Below, piece after piece: positions 6,187-14,241 of a stretch of 19,526 nucleotides of DNA (the first letter of the stretch is position 1; each line of letters opens with the position of its first letter). The notes under the pieces were generated by a model that was given only the letters and a program-made list of their open reading frames with translations, searched no databases and was not told the origin of the DNA. This DNA comes from Streptosporangiaceae bacterium (lineage in GTDB: Bacteria > Actinomycetota > Actinomycetes > Streptosporangiales > Streptosporangiaceae): positions 1 to 19,526 of the forward strand of contig JASIBM010000188.1 of the NCBI GenBank assembly GCA_030045175.1, read 5' to 3'. The position numbers and the translations under genes were made by a program.

Positions 6187-6536
6187 GTGCATCCTCCTTG
6201 GGAGGTTGTGCCGTCCGGACGCTGGCGCGGGGGGAACGGCGATGGGACGGAGATAGAAGGGCACGCCGGACCCGATGAGCGTGCGCCCGACCGCGCCAAT
6301 GTGCTCATGTCCGGCCATCCCTGCTTCCACACTGGTGCAGCATGAAGCTCACCAGACCCATGTGGAAGATCTGCCCTGAGCGTAACTCTGGTTTGGTCGC
6401 AGCGGGAGACCCAAATTAGAACGAATCTGCCCGGTGCGGCACCAGGCGAGAGGCTAACGTTGCGAGAAGATACGCAAGTCTGCCAAATATTCTTTAAGTC
6501 AGGATATGAACGGTAGTTAGACGGCGAGAGTCGCGG
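6187..6536 (-). promoter_or_regulatory. Upstream region of satP-like gene and downstream flank of pgl
   Basis: These 350 bp have no gene. The part from about 6365 to 6515 is AT-richer than its surroundings and should carry the satP promoter, but no clear -10/-35 pair is visible on the minus strand. Two inverted repeats are present and reported separately (6324-6368 and 6460-6477). No strong terminator is seen directly after the pgl stop at 6537, so some readthrough toward satP is possible. Confidence 0.5.
6324..6368. promoter_or_regulatory. Interrupted inverted repeat upstream of satP-like gene
   Basis: CTTCCACA (6324-6331) and TGTGGAAG (6361-6368) are perfect inverted copies. Nested inside are CTGGTG (6332-6337) and CACCAG (6350-6355), also inverted copies. 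Five extra bases (6356-6360) on one side make the structure asymmetric. It begins 138 nt upstream of the GTG start. It could be an operator or fold in the satP leader RNA. Confidence 0.4.
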
Positions 6537-7346
6537 TCACGGCGAGGCTAGCCTGCCGAGCTGAGCCGGGACCTCGGCGGCCGCGGCCTTGTCGAGCAGG
6601 AAAAGCGTCTGCTGCCTGCCCCTGGCACCTGCCGCAGGTACCTGGACCGGCCCGGCGCCGGACAGCGCCAGCCGCACGGCGCCCGCCTTCTCCGTGCCGC
6701 TGGCCAGGATCCACACGTCGTGCGCCGCCTGGATGGCCGGCAACGTGAGCGTCAGCCGGACCGGCGGTGGCTTCGGCGCGCCGCGCACCGCGACCACGGT
6801 CCTGTCCTGCTCGTACAGCGCAGGCAGCCCGGGGAACAGCGAGGCCACGTGCGCGTCGGGGCCGATTCCGAGCAGCAGCACGTCGAACCCGGGCACCCCG
6901 CCCCGGTCCTGCGGCTGCGCGGCGGCGCGCAGCGCGCTCGCGTAGCGCTCGGCGGCGGCCTCGGGACTAGCGCCATCCGCGCCGTCTGGACCGGGCATCG
7001 GATGCACCCGGGCCGGCCGCACGTCGACATGATCGAGCAGCGCGGCCCTGGCGCCCGTCTCGTTCCGCTCAGGATCTCCGGTGGGCAGGAACCGCTCGTC
7101 ACCCCACCAGATCTCGACCTGCCGCCAGTCGACGGCGTCCCTGGCCGGGGCGACGGCGAGCTCGGCGAGCACCTGGGTGCCGATGCCGCCGCCGGTCAGC
7201 ACGACGGACGCCTGGCCCTTGGCGGCGACCGCGTCGACCAGCCTGGTCACCAGCCGCGCGGCCACCGCCTTGGCGAGCAGCTCGCCATCGTGGTGAATGA
7301 GTAGCTGCGGAGTTGAGATGGCGTCACCCCTCACCGGACGCGGCAT
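6537..7346 (-). CDS. pgl: 6-phosphogluconolactonase
   Basis: The 269-residue enzyme hydrolyses 6-phosphoglucono-delta-lactone to 6-phosphogluconate, the second step of the oxidative pentose phosphate pathway in the cytosol. Family marks are the 'SVVLTGGGIG' glycine loop, 'WWGDERFLPTGDPERNETGAR' (16 conserved core residues around GDERF), 'VHPMPGP', and 'FDVLLLGIGPDAHVASLFPG' with the G-x-G-x-D-x-H pattern. The length agrees with the family (about 230-270). It is the last gene of tkt-tal-zwf-opcA-pgl and overlaps the opcA end by 23 bp, which implies translational coupling. The ATG at 7346 lacks a visible ribosome site. A GTG at 7334 in the same frame is an alternative. Confidence 0.94.
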   Translation of the reverse strand: MPRPVRGDAISTPQLLIHHDGELLAKAVAARLVTRLVDAVAAKGQASVVLTGGGIGTQVLAELAVAPARDAVDWRQVEIWWGDERFLPTGDPERNETGARAALLDHVDVRPARVHPMPGPDGADGASPEAAAERYASALRAAAQPQDRGGVPGFDVLLLGIGPDAHVASLFPGLPALYEQDRTVVAVRGAPKPPPVRLTLTLPAIQAAHDVWILASGTEKAGAVRLALSGAGPVQVPAAGARGRQQTLFLLDKAAAAEVPAQLGRLASP

Positions 7347-8265
7347 CGGCGATGATCGTGGCCGCGACCTCGGTCGCGAGCGCGTCGAGCGTGTCGGCGT
7401 AGATCTCGTCCGGGTCGAGCCTGCGCAGCTCCTCGGCGAGCAGGTCGGCGGCGTCCCTTCGGTGCAGCGCGACGTACCTGTCCGCCTCGCCGGGCCTGGA
7501 CAGCGTCGCGTTCCTGCCGTCTGCCCGGTTGATCGCCACGTCGCCGTCCGCGGTGACGAAGGTGATCCCGGTGATGCCGGGCCCGGCCGAGGTCTCCCGC
7601 CTGATCGGCACGTCGAGCCTGCTGGCCAGCCACACCGCGATCAGGTCCGCGCTCGGATTGTGAGGCTCGGCGCTCACTATGGTCGAGATGATCTCGCCAT
7701 ACGGCCGGTCCAAGGTGGCAGCGAGCAGCGATCGCCAGTTGGTGGTTCGCGCCCAGGAAAGGTCGGTATCCCCTGGCCGGTATCCGGCGGCCAGCTTGAC
7801 CAGCCGCTGCCGCGGCGTGGCACTCGCCGCGGCGTCCGTGATCCGCCGCTGGGCGAGCACCCCGAGCGGGTCAAGGGCGGGAGCCGGCGGCCCTTCCCCC
7901 GGCCACCAGGTCACGACCGGGGTGTCGGGTACGAGCAGCGGCGTGACGACGGAGTCCGCGTGCGCGTTCAGCTCGCCGTAGATGCGCAGCACTACCACCT
8001 GGCCCGGAGCGTCCTCGCCCACGATGATCTCGGCGTCAAGCTTCGATGGCGTGCGCTCGCTCCTGGCGATCACGCCGAGGACCCGGCAGGGATGCTCCCG
8101 GCCGGCCTGGCTGGCCGCCTTGACGGCGTCGTGCTGGTCGGACTCGTCGGTCATGATGATCAAGTTGAGCACCACGCCGGTCGTCAGCCCGCCGAGGCGC
8201 TGGCTCGCCCTGGTCAGCTCGGTTCGCACCGCGCTCGTGGTGGTGTCTGGCAGGTCTATCCGCAT
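7324..8265 (-). CDS. opcA: Glucose-6-phosphate dehydrogenase assembly protein OpcA
   Basis: The 313-residue protein matches OpcA, a factor required for assembly and activity of glucose-6-phosphate dehydrogenase in cyanobacteria and actinobacteria. Recognisable family stretches are 'MRIDLPDTTTSAVRTEL', 'HPCRVLGVI', 'LLVPDTPVVTWWPGEGP' and 'PDEIYADTLDAL'. Its place directly after zwf (13-nt gap) and before pgl is the standard actinobacterial order and supports the assignment. The ATG at 8265 has GGGGAG about 6 nt upstream. It is expected to act in the cytoplasm as a protein partner of Zwf and has no known catalytic role. Confidence 0.94.
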   Translation of the reverse strand: MRIDLPDTTTSAVRTELTRASQRLGGLTTGVVLNLIIMTDESDQHDAVKAASQAGREHPCRVLGVIARSERTPSKLDAEIIVGEDAPGQVVVLRIYGELNAHADSVVTPLLVPDTPVVTWWPGEGPPAPALDPLGVLAQRRITDAAASATPRQRLVKLAAGYRPGDTDLSWARTTNWRSLLAATLDRPYGEIISTIVSAEPHNPSADLIAVWLASRLDVPIRRETSAGPGITGITFVTADGDVAINRADGRNATLSRPGEADRYVALHRRDAADLLAEELRRLDPDEIYADTLDALATEVAATIIADAASGEG

Positions 8266-8278
8266 CGGTGCTCCCCGC

Positions 8279-9805
8279 TCATAGCCGTCGCCAGGTGCGG
8301 CCGTCGCGCTCCATCAGCAGGTCGGCGGTGATCGGGCCGCTCGATCCCGCCGCGTACTGCTCGGGACGGCCCTTCTCGGCCCAGAATTCCTCGATCGGAT
8401 CGAGTATCTTCCAGGACAGCTCGACCTCCTCGTGCCTGGGGAACAGCGGCGGATCGCCGATCAGCACGTCGAGCAGCAAGCGCTCGTAGGCCTCCGGGCT
8501 GGACTCGGTGAACGACTCGCCGTAGGCGAAGTCCATGTTCACGTCCCTGACCTCCATCGCCGATCCTGGCACCTTGGAGCCGAAGCGCAGCGTCACGCCC
8601 TCGTCCGGCTGGACCCTGATCACCAGCGCGTTCTGGCCGAGCTCGCTGGCGTCAGTGGCGTTGAAGGGAAGGTGCGGAGCGCGCTGGAAGATCACCGCGA
8701 TCTCCGTCATCCTGGTCGGCAGCCGCTTGCCCGTGCGCAGGTAGAACGGCACTCCGGCCCACCGCCTGTTGTCCACGCCGAGCCGGATCGCGGCGTAGGT
8801 CTCGGTGATCGAGTCGGGCGCTATGCCGTCCTCGTCGAGGAACCCGCGGACCGGGATCCCGCCCTGCCAGCCGGCCGCGTACTGGCCACGGGCGGTCCCT
8901 GTGGCCAGGTCCTCCGGGATCTGCACGGCGGACAGGGCCTTTTCCTTCTCCGCGCGCAGCGCGTCCGCGTCGAACGAGATGGGCTCTTCCATCGCGGTCA
9001 GCGCGAGCAGCTGAAGCAGGTGATTCTGGATCACGTCCCTGGCCGCGCCGATGCCGTCGTAATAGCCGGCCCGGCCGCCGATGCCGATGTCCTCGGCCAT
9101 CGTGATCTGGACGTGGTCCACGTACCCGCGGTTCCAGATCGGCTCGTACAAGGTGTTGGCGAACCGCAGCGCGAGCAGGTTCTGCACGGTCTCCTTGCCG
9201 AGGTAGTGGTCGATGCGAAAGACAGAGGCGGGCGGGAAGACGGAGCCGACCAGGTCGTTCAGCTCGCGCGCGCTCGCCAGGTCATGCCCGAACGGCTTCT
9301 CGATCACCACCCGGCACCAGCCATGGCCAGCCTTCGGGGCGGCGCCGGCCAGGCCCGCGCGCTCGAGCTGGCGGATGACCTCGGGAAACTGCGCGGGCGG
9401 CACGGACAGGTAGAAGGCGCGGTTGCCGCCGGTGCCACGGTCGGCGTCGAGCTCGCGAACCACCTCAGCCAGGTGATCGAACCCGGCCGGGTGCGAGAAT
9501 TCGCCGCTGACGAACCTGAGCCCGTCGCTTACCTGTTTCCATACCTCGTCGCGGAAGGGCGTCCTGGCGTGCTGGCGGACCGCGCTGAGCATCTCGCGGG
9601 CGAATTCCTCGTCGGACCATGCCCTGCGGGCGAAGCCGACCAGGGAGAACCCGGGCGGCAGCAGGCCGCGATTGGCCAGGTCATAGATCGCGGGCAGCAG
9701 CTTCTTCCTGGCCAGGTCACCAGTAACGCCGAAAAGCACGAGCACGCATGGCTGGGCGAGCCTGGGAATGCGGCGATCTCGCGCATCGCGTAGCGGATTG
9801 CTCAT
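8279..9805 (-). CDS. zwf: Glucose-6-phosphate 1-dehydrogenase
   Basis: The 508-residue cytosolic enzyme oxidises glucose-6-phosphate to 6-phosphogluconolactone and makes NADPH, the entry step of the oxidative pentose phosphate pathway. The N-terminal dinucleotide fold has the GxTGDLA motif at residues 26-32. 'VVIEKPFGHD' lies at 166-175, and the substrate and catalytic signature 'FRIDHYLGKET' at 196-206, with the catalytic aspartate-histidine environment intact. Length is typical (about 490-515). The ATG at 9805 overlaps the tal stop codon in an ATGA arrangement, so translation is coupled to tal. The opcA assembly factor follows immediately, and in this group of bacteria Zwf activity depends on it. 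Confidence 0.97.
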   Translation of the reverse strand: MSNPLRDARDRRIPRLAQPCVLVLFGVTGDLARKKLLPAIYDLANRGLLPPGFSLVGFARRAWSDEEFAREMLSAVRQHARTPFRDEVWKQVSDGLRFVSGEFSHPAGFDHLAEVVRELDADRGTGGNRAFYLSVPPAQFPEVIRQLERAGLAGAAPKAGHGWCRVVIEKPFGHDLASARELNDLVGSVFPPASVFRIDHYLGKETVQNLLALRFANTLYEPIWNRGYVDHVQITMAEDIGIGGRAGYYDGIGAARDVIQNHLLQLLALTAMEEPISFDADALRAEKEKALSAVQIPEDLATGTARGQYAAGWQGGIPVRGFLDEDGIAPDSITETYAAIRLGVDNRRWAGVPFYLRTGKRLPTRMTEIAVIFQRAPHLPFNATDASELGQNALVIRVQPDEGVTLRFGSKVPGSAMEVRDVNMDFAYGESFTESSPEAYERLLLDVLIGDPPLFPRHEEVELSWKILDPIEEFWAEKGRPEQYAAGSSGPITADLLMERDGRTWRRL

Positions 9806-10944
9806 CGGCCCGCGGCGGTGTCACCGAGCGTCTCGAGTTGCTCGCCGATCGTCTTGAGCACGTCGTTCCAGGAGTCGGAGAACTTGCGCACGCCCTCGTC
9901 CTCGAGCACCGCCACCACGTCGTCGTAGCTGATGCCGAGCGACTCCAGGCCATCGATCACGGCCCTCGCCTCGTCGTAGCTGCCGGTGATGGTGTCGCCG
10001 CGCAGCACGCCATGGTCGGCCATCGCGCGCAGCGTCGACTCTGGCATCGTGTTCACCGTGTGCGGCGCGACGAGGTCCACGACGTACTTGGTGTCCGGGT
10101 ACGCCGGATCCTTGGTGCTCGTGGAGGCCCAGAGCGGCCGCTGCGGCCTGGCACCCTTGGCGGCGAGTGCCTGCCAGCGCTCGCTGGCGAACCGCTCCTC
10201 GAAGATCTCGTAAGCCAGCCTGGCGTTGGCCACCGCGGCCTTGCCGCGCAGCGCCTTCGCCGCCGGCGTGCCGAGCGCGTCGATCCTGCGGTCCACCTCG
10301 GTGTCCACCCTGCTGACAAAGAACGAGGCCACCGACTCGATCGAGGAAAGCTGCTTTCCCGCCGCGGCCGCGCCCTCCAGGCCGGCCATGAACGCGTCGA
10401 TGACTTCCTCATACCTGCGCAGCGCGAAGATCAGCGTGACGTTGATGCTGATCCCCTCGGCCAGGCAGGAGGTGATCGCGGGCAGCCCGGCCTTGGTGGC
10501 CGGGATCTTGATCAGGGCGTTCGGCCGGTCGACAGCCCAGCAGAGCGCGCGCGCCTCGGCTGTCGTCCTCGCCGTGTCCCCGGCCAGCCTCGGGTCGACC
10601 TCGATCGAGACCCTGCCGTCCACGCCCGCCGAGTCATCGAAGACCGGCCGCAGCACGTCGCAGGCCCAGCGGATGTCGTAGGTCGTCATGGCGCGCGACG
10701 CCTCGTCCACCCCGATCCCGCGCGTGGCGAGGTCGGCGAGCTGGGTGTCGTAGGCGGTGCCCTTGCTCATCGAGTGCTCGAAGATCGTGGGGTTCGACGT
10801 GACCCCCCGCACGTGCAGGTCCCTGACCAGGGTGGCCAGGTTCCCTGTGGACAGCCGGTCCCTGCCGATGTCATCGAGCCAGATCGACACCCCGGCAGCG
10901 GTCAGCTCGGCAAGTACGTCGCGTGTTCCTTGCTCCGTGGTCAT
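9802..10944 (-). CDS. tal: Transaldolase
   Basis: The 380-residue enzyme moves a dihydroxyacetone unit between sedoheptulose-7-phosphate and glyceraldehyde-3-phosphate in the non-oxidative pentose phosphate pathway. The N-terminal signature 'VRGVTSNPTIFEHSM' is present, and the Schiff-base lysine lies in 'PNALIKIPATKAG' at about residue 146. The length fits the long actinobacterial/cyanobacterial transaldolase subfamily (about 370), which differs from the roughly 317-residue TalB type. The ATG at 10944 has GGAGGAA 7 nt upstream. It starts 24 nt after the tkt stop and overlaps zwf, so it belongs to the same operon. Confidence 0.96.
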   Translation of the reverse strand: MTTEQGTRDVLAELTAAGVSIWLDDIGRDRLSTGNLATLVRDLHVRGVTSNPTIFEHSMSKGTAYDTQLADLATRGIGVDEASRAMTTYDIRWACDVLRPVFDDSAGVDGRVSIEVDPRLAGDTARTTAEARALCWAVDRPNALIKIPATKAGLPAITSCLAEGISINVTLIFALRRYEEVIDAFMAGLEGAAAAGKQLSSIESVASFFVSRVDTEVDRRIDALGTPAAKALRGKAAVANARLAYEIFEERFASERWQALAAKGARPQRPLWASTSTKDPAYPDTKYVVDLVAPHTVNTMPESTLRAMADHGVLRGDTITGSYDEARAVIDGLESLGISYDDVVAVLEDEGVRKFSDSWNDVLKTIGEQLETLGDTAAGR

Positions 10945-10968
10945 GATTGGTTCCTCCGCCCGTGTTGC

Positions 10969-13083
10969 TCAGTCACCGTCTTGCCCGGTAGCCCGGCGCA
11001 GGCTCGCCCGCGCGGCCTGTGCTACCCGCTCGGCGGTGATCCCGAATTCGGCGTAAAGCGTCTCGTAGGCCGCGGACGCGCCGTAGTGCTCGAGGCTGAT
11101 GATCTCGCCGGCATCGCCGGCGACCTGCCGCCAGCCGAAGCCCACGCCCGCCTCGACGGTGACCCGCGCCCGCACCGCGGGCGGCAGCACCTCGTCGCGG
11201 TACGACTGATCCTGCTCGGCGAACCACTCAAGGCAGGGCATCGAGACCACGCGGGTCGCGACCCCGCCCGCTTGCAGCGCGTCGCGAGCGGCCAGCGCGA
11301 TATGCACCTCGCTGCCGGTGCCGACCAGGATCACCCGCGGCGCCCCGCCGTCGGCCTCGGCGAGCACGTACCCGCCCCGCGCCGTGCCCTCAGCGCCGCC
11401 GAACCCGGCCGCCGAGCGGTCGAACACCGGGATCTTCTGCCTGGTCAGGCACAAGCCGGCCGGGTGGTTGGTGCGCTCGAGTATGGTCTTCCATGCCACC
11501 GCGGTCTCGTTCGCGTCGCCAGGTCGCACCACGTCGAGGCCGGGGATCGCGCGCAGCGCCCACAGGTGCTCGACAGGCTGGTGGGTCGGGCCGTCCTCGC
11601 CGAGGCCGATCGAGTCGTGCGTCCACACGAACGTGACCGGCAGGCCCATCAGCGCGGCCATCCGGACCGCGTTCCGCATGTAGTCGCTGAACACCAGGAA
11701 CGTCCCGCCGTACGGCCTGGTCAGGCCGGCCAGGGCGATCCCGTTGCAGATCGTGCCCATGCCGAACTCCCTGATGCCGAAGTGCAGGGTGCGGCCGTAC
11801 GGGTTGCCTGGGAACATGACGGTCTGGTGCTCGGCCGGGATGAAGGAAGGCTCGCCCGTCATGGTGGTGTCGTTGCTGCCCGCCAGGTCGGCGGACCCGC
11901 CCCATAGCTCGGGCAGCACGGGTGCGAGCGCGTTCAGGACCTGGCCGGACGCCGTTCGCGTCGCCGTGTCAGGCGAGCCGGGCGGGAATGAGGGGATCGC
12001 GGCCTCCCAGCCGTCCGGCAGCGCCCGCGCCATGAGCCGCTCGAGCAGGGCATTGCCCTGCGGGTTGCTCCGTGCCCACGCCGCGAACCGCTCTTCCCAC
12101 TCCGCCCGCGTCTGCTTGGCCCGGTCGGCTACCGCGCGGGCGTGGCTGACCGCCTCCTCCTCGACGGGGAAGGACACGGCCGGGTCGAAGCCAAGGACCT
12201 GCTTGGTCGCGGCCACCTCGGGGGCGCCGAGCGCGGAGCCGTGCGCTGCGCCCGTGTTCTGCTTGTGCGGGGCCGGCCAGCCGATGATCGTGCGCAGGGC
12301 GATGATCGATGGCGCGGCCGCGTGCTCCCTGGCGGCGATCAGCGCGCGATTCAGCGCCGCCACGTCCTCGTGGTAGCCCTCCGGCGTGCGCCAGCTCACC
12401 CGCTGGGTGTGCCAGCCGTAGGCCGCGTACCTGGCGAGCACGTCCTCGGACTTGGCGATCTCCGTGTCGTCCTCGATCGAGATGTGATTGTCGTCGTAGA
12501 GCACCACGAGGTTGCCGAGTTGCTGGTGGGCGGCGAGCGAGGAGACCTCATGGCTGACGCCTTCCTCGATGTCGCCATCCGAGGCGAAGACGTAGACGTG
12601 GTGGTCGAACGGGCTCAGGCCGGGCGGCGCGTCCGGGTCGAGCAGCCCGCGCTCCCGCCGCGCCGCCATGGCCATGCCGACGGCATTGCCCAGGCCCTGG
12701 CCGAGCGGGCCGGTCGTGGTCTCCACGCCGGGTGTCAGGAGATGCTCGGGATGGCCCGGGGTGATGCTGCCCCAGGTGCGGTAGGCGCGCAGGTCGTCCA
12801 GCTTGACCCCGTATCCGGACAAGTACAGCTGGATGTACAGGGTCAGGCTGGAATGGCCGCAGGAAAGGACGAACCTGTCCCTGCCCAGCCACTGCGGGTC
12901 AGCCGGATCGTGCCGCAGGATCCGCTGGTAGAGCAGGTAGGCGGCGGGGGCCAGGCTCATCGCGGTGCCCGGATGACCTGAGCCGGCCTGCTGCACCGCG
13001 TCCATCGCGAGCACCCGGGTGAGGTCGACGGCCCTGGCGTCGATGGCGGACCATTCAAGTTCCTGGCTGGTCTGGCTCTTCAC
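10969..13083 (-). CDS. tkt: Transketolase
   Basis: The 704-residue thiamine-diphosphate enzyme transfers two-carbon units between sugar phosphates, linking the pentose phosphate pathway to glycolysis. Visible motifs are 'QQAGSGHPGT' with the conserved histidine at residue 37, 'SCGHSSLTLY', the thiamine-diphosphate motif 'SDGDIEEGVSHE' at 168-179, and in the second half 'LGEDGPTHQPVEHLWALR', typical of the pyrimidine-binding domain. The frame is open to 13152, but GGGAGG (13091-13096) sits 7 nt ahead of a GTG at 13083, and the protein then begins VKSQTSQELEW, so I choose that start. It is the first gene of the five-gene pentose phosphate operon, and its upstream region carries a perfect palindrome. 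Confidence 0.96.
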   Translation of the reverse strand: MKSQTSQELEWSAIDARAVDLTRVLAMDAVQQAGSGHPGTAMSLAPAAYLLYQRILRHDPADPQWLGRDRFVLSCGHSSLTLYIQLYLSGYGVKLDDLRAYRTWGSITPGHPEHLLTPGVETTTGPLGQGLGNAVGMAMAARRERGLLDPDAPPGLSPFDHHVYVFASDGDIEEGVSHEVSSLAAHQQLGNLVVLYDDNHISIEDDTEIAKSEDVLARYAAYGWHTQRVSWRTPEGYHEDVAALNRALIAAREHAAAPSIIALRTIIGWPAPHKQNTGAAHGSALGAPEVAATKQVLGFDPAVSFPVEEEAVSHARAVADRAKQTRAEWEERFAAWARSNPQGNALLERLMARALPDGWEAAIPSFPPGSPDTATRTASGQVLNALAPVLPELWGGSADLAGSNDTTMTGEPSFIPAEHQTVMFPGNPYGRTLHFGIREFGMGTICNGIALAGLTRPYGGTFLVFSDYMRNAVRMAALMGLPVTFVWTHDSIGLGEDGPTHQPVEHLWALRAIPGLDVVRPGDANETAVAWKTILERTNHPAGLCLTRQKIPVFDRSAAGFGGAEGTARGGYVLAEADGGAPRVILVGTGSEVHIALAARDALQAGGVATRVVSMPCLEWFAEQDQSYRDEVLPPAVRARVTVEAGVGFGWRQVAGDAGEIISLEHYGASAAYETLYAEFGITAERVAQAARASLRRATGQDGD

Positions 13084-13222
13084 CGCACGCCCTCCCGTTG
13101 GTGTTTCGCCGCGAGCACTTGCCCAGACTTGAACCCTATCGGTTGCGCGCAACCGGGCTGCGATGCGATGCGGTTACTCGCCTTATCCACCGGGCATTAA
13201 AATCACCAGAAACTAGGCATTA
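13084..13222 (-). promoter_or_regulatory. Promoter/leader region of the tkt-tal-zwf-opcA-pgl operon
   Basis: This 139-bp spacer is the only gap between ctaA and tkt. The half next to ctaA (about 13190-13222) is clearly AT-rich for this genome, as expected for a promoter. On the minus strand it contains TTTAAT and GATAAT, each one base from TATAAT, but no clean -35 partner. A 16-bp palindrome lies between this stretch and the start codon. Confidence 0.5.
13140..13155. promoter_or_regulatory. 16-bp perfect palindrome upstream of tkt
   Basis: CGGTTGCGCGCAACCG is its own reverse complement over all 16 bases. It lies 57 nt upstream of the chosen tkt start. A site of this symmetry is what a dimeric repressor or activator would bind. 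It could instead fold into a 6-bp stem with a 4-nt loop that acts as a weak terminator for ctaA or an attenuator for tkt. Confidence 0.5.
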
Positions 13223-14236
13223 TTATCCCATGACGACGGGTTCAGAAAGTGGCCCGCGGTCGCGCAGGGCGAGGTTCAGCCTGATCACGGCGATCCAGAT
13301 GAGGGCCGTGTTAGCAACGTGCACCCAGACCAGCCCGGCGGGCAGGCCGGCCAGGTACTGCGCGTAGCCGATCGCGCCTTGCAGCCCGATCAGGCCGAGC
13401 ACGACCCAGCCGAGGCGGCGCGCGCGCGGCGGCGAGCCCGGCAGGTAGTGCATCGCGAGCACGAGCATCACGGCGGCGGTGCCGAGCACCCATCCGATGT
13501 CGGCGTGCACCTCGGTGATCGCCCGCAGTGACATGAAGTCAAACCTGGGCGCCGAGCCCGCCCCGGCGAGCGGGCCGGTGCCGGTGACCAGCGTGCCGAC
13601 GGCCATGATGACCGAGGTGAGCACGAGCAGCGCGCGGGCCACGACGCGGATCAGCGGAGCGGCCAGTGGCCGCGGCGGCGCGGTGCCCTCGCCGCACCGC
13701 ACGTGCAAGATGACGGCGGCGGCGAGCACCGGCAGCGTCGCGAGGTAATGCAGCGACACCCAGAACGGCGCCAGCTTGGTCAGCACCACGATCCCGCCGA
13801 TCACCGCTTGCACGGCTATCCCGGCCGGCTGTGCCGCTGCCAGCCAGATCAGGTCGCGCCGGCCGGCGGCGCGGCGGCTGGCAAAGCGCCAGGCCGCCAC
13901 GAAGACGATCACCGCGAGAACGCTGATCCCCACGGTGACCAGGCGGTTGCCGAACTCAACCCAGCGGTGGACGAGCACGTCGCCGGTCGCGCCCGAAGCG
14001 ATCAGGCTGGCCGACGTGCACTTGGGCCACGTCGTGCAGCCAAGCCCGGACTGGCTCAGCCTGACGGCCGCGCCGCTCGGGATGATCACCGCCGACGCGA
14101 TCACCCCGGCCAGCGCGATCCTGCGCATGGCGGTCGGCGAAGGGACGGGCAGCACGTCCGCGACCCGGGCCAGCCACTCGCGCCGGCCGGCCGCGGTCGT
14201 CGCGCTTGGCGTGGTGGCTGCTTCCTGGGTCGGCAC
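13223..14236 (-). CDS. ctaA: Heme A synthase (CtaA/COX15)
   Basis: The 337-residue membrane enzyme oxidises the heme O methyl group to the formyl group of heme A for aa3-type cytochrome oxidase. About eight hydrophobic helices are present. Diagnostic features are 'RLSQSGLGCTTWPKCTSASL' (paired cysteines in the first outer loop), the heme-ligand region 'HRWVEFGNR', 'SLHYLATLP...ILHVRCGEG', 'ITEVHADIGWVLG' and 'VWVHVANTALIWIAV'. The reading frame stays open far upstream to 15034, but that part is antisense-like shadow of the EamA gene. The GTG at 14236, 5 nt after the EamA stop, gives the normal length and coupled translation. The ribosome site (ATAGG) is weak. In many actinobacteria ctaB (heme O synthase) lies divergently between ctaA and tkt; here it is absent from that gap. 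Confidence 0.9.
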   Translation of the reverse strand: MPTQEAATTPSATTAAGRREWLARVADVLPVPSPTAMRRIALAGVIASAVIIPSGAAVRLSQSGLGCTTWPKCTSASLIASGATGDVLVHRWVEFGNRLVTVGISVLAVIVFVAAWRFASRRAAGRRDLIWLAAAQPAGIAVQAVIGGIVVLTKLAPFWVSLHYLATLPVLAAAVILHVRCGEGTAPPRPLAAPLIRVVARALLVLTSVIMAVGTLVTGTGPLAGAGSAPRFDFMSLRAITEVHADIGWVLGTAAVMLVLAMHYLPGSPPRARRLGWVVLGLIGLQGAIGYAQYLAGLPAGLVWVHVANTALIWIAVIRLNLALRDRGPLSEPVVMG

Positions 14237-14241
14237 GGGAC

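Noticed and set aside
6510..6536. Terminator directly after pgl
   Set aside because: Only a 4-bp stem (GCGA-GAG-TCGC) is visible, too weak to call.
8432..9793. Plus-strand frame of 453 codons opposite zwf
   Set aside because: Fully antisense to zwf with no recognisable motif.
9748..11907. Long plus-strand open frame of 719 codons opposite tal and tkt
   Set aside because: It is antisense to two well-recognised genes and rich in Arg, Gly, His and Val with no domain signature, a usual effect of high GC.
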